Program-made: the position numbers and the translations under genes | Shown: positions 15,633 through 15,808 of the stretch, piece by piece | Layout: every line of letters starts with the position of its first letter | Numbering within the stretch: the first letter of the stretch is position 1 | Assembly: GCA_937871735.1 (NCBI GenBank) | Contig: CALMOI010000023.1 | Location: forward strand, 1-15,808 | Length of the DNA: 15,808 bases | Direction: 5' to 3' | Source: an uncultured Comamonadaceae bacterium | GTDB taxonomy: Bacteria > Pseudomonadota > Gammaproteobacteria > Burkholderiales > Burkholderiaceae_C | The notes under the pieces: generated by a model | What the model was told of the DNA's origin: nothing | The model's input: the letters and a program-made list of their open reading frames with translations, nothing else | Databases searched by the model: none

Positions 15633-15808
15633 TCAACCGCGCAGCAGCTTTTGCTCGGCCACTGCCAGCGCCTCTGAGCGGCCCGACAGCACCAAGATGT
15701 CACCTTCTTCCAGGAGCAAGGCATCGTCAACCACCACAGCCCGCCCGGTGCGACGACGCAAGCTGACCACGCGCGCACCCACTGCGTGCAGCGCAAAGTA
15801 GGCCAAGG
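15633..15808 (-). CDS. C-terminal end of a probable Kef-type K+/H+ antiporter (TrkA-C domain), partial
   Basis: The last 57 residues of a protein entering from the right edge. The visible part reads as a TrkA-C/RCK_C regulatory domain: GARVVSLRRRTGRAV, then LLEEGDILVLSGRSEAL, ending AVAEQKLLRG. This tail is typical of CPA2 cation/proton antiporters of the KefB/KefC type in betaproteobacteria; a TrkA or other RCK-bearing channel is possible. The transport domain is outside the window. The stop codon (15633-15635) directly abuts the stop of the convergent phosphodiesterase-like gene, with no base between them. Confidence 0.75.
   Translation of the reverse strand, partial: LAYFALHAVGARVVSLRRRTGRAVVVDDALLLEEGDILVLSGRSEALAVAEQKLLRG

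Overview
The window reads as a chromosomal segment of a betaproteobacterium of the order Burkholderiales, most likely family Comamonadaceae. The reasons are moderately high G+C, the strong matches of RecA and SucCD to proteobacterial forms, and a familiar neighbourhood: two-component system, MarR regulator, recA-recX, sucCD and terC. I assign family level only from gene order and protein style. No mobile element, rRNA, tRNA or CRISPR array is visible, and no gene-free stretch exceeds about 250 bases.

Left part (1-2225, minus strand): a 2CSK_N/TctE-type sensor histidine kinase, cut by the window edge, overlaps an OmpR-type response regulator; upstream lies a MarR-family regulator. Divergent from marR is recA, followed closely by recX, with a LexA-like half-site pair in the recA promoter. 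A type-2 argC lies on the opposite strand and meets recX tail to tail. Divergent from argC, after a structured leader of about 200 bases, come sucC and sucD (succinyl-CoA ligase). These end in an intergenic region with a hairpin and a strong UNCG-loop terminator. A TerC/YjbE-type membrane protein follows, with its own terminator and several palindromes.

Right part (8242-15632, plus strand): the most interesting block is a compact signalling cassette of five co-directional genes. They encode (1) a CHASE2 sensor Ser/Thr kinase with a TPR-like linker and a C-terminal tandem 11-residue Gly-Tyr-x-Ser-Thr repeat, (2) a PP2C phosphatase starting in a 4-base ATGA overlap, (3) a protein with one canonical and one degenerate FHA domain, (4) a CHASE2 class III adenylate cyclase, and (5) a metallo-beta-lactamase-fold protein resembling class II cyclic-nucleotide phosphodiesterases. 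Together they suggest a reversible Thr-phosphorylation switch read by FHA, coupled to cAMP synthesis and breakdown, with two related extracytoplasmic sensors. A perfect 10-bp inverted repeat pairs the cyclase start codon with sequence just after the FHA stop codon, suggesting translational gating.

The right edge (15633-15808, minus strand) holds the C-terminal TrkA-C/RCK-like end of a probable Kef-type cation transporter, whose stop codon abuts that of the phosphodiesterase-like gene.
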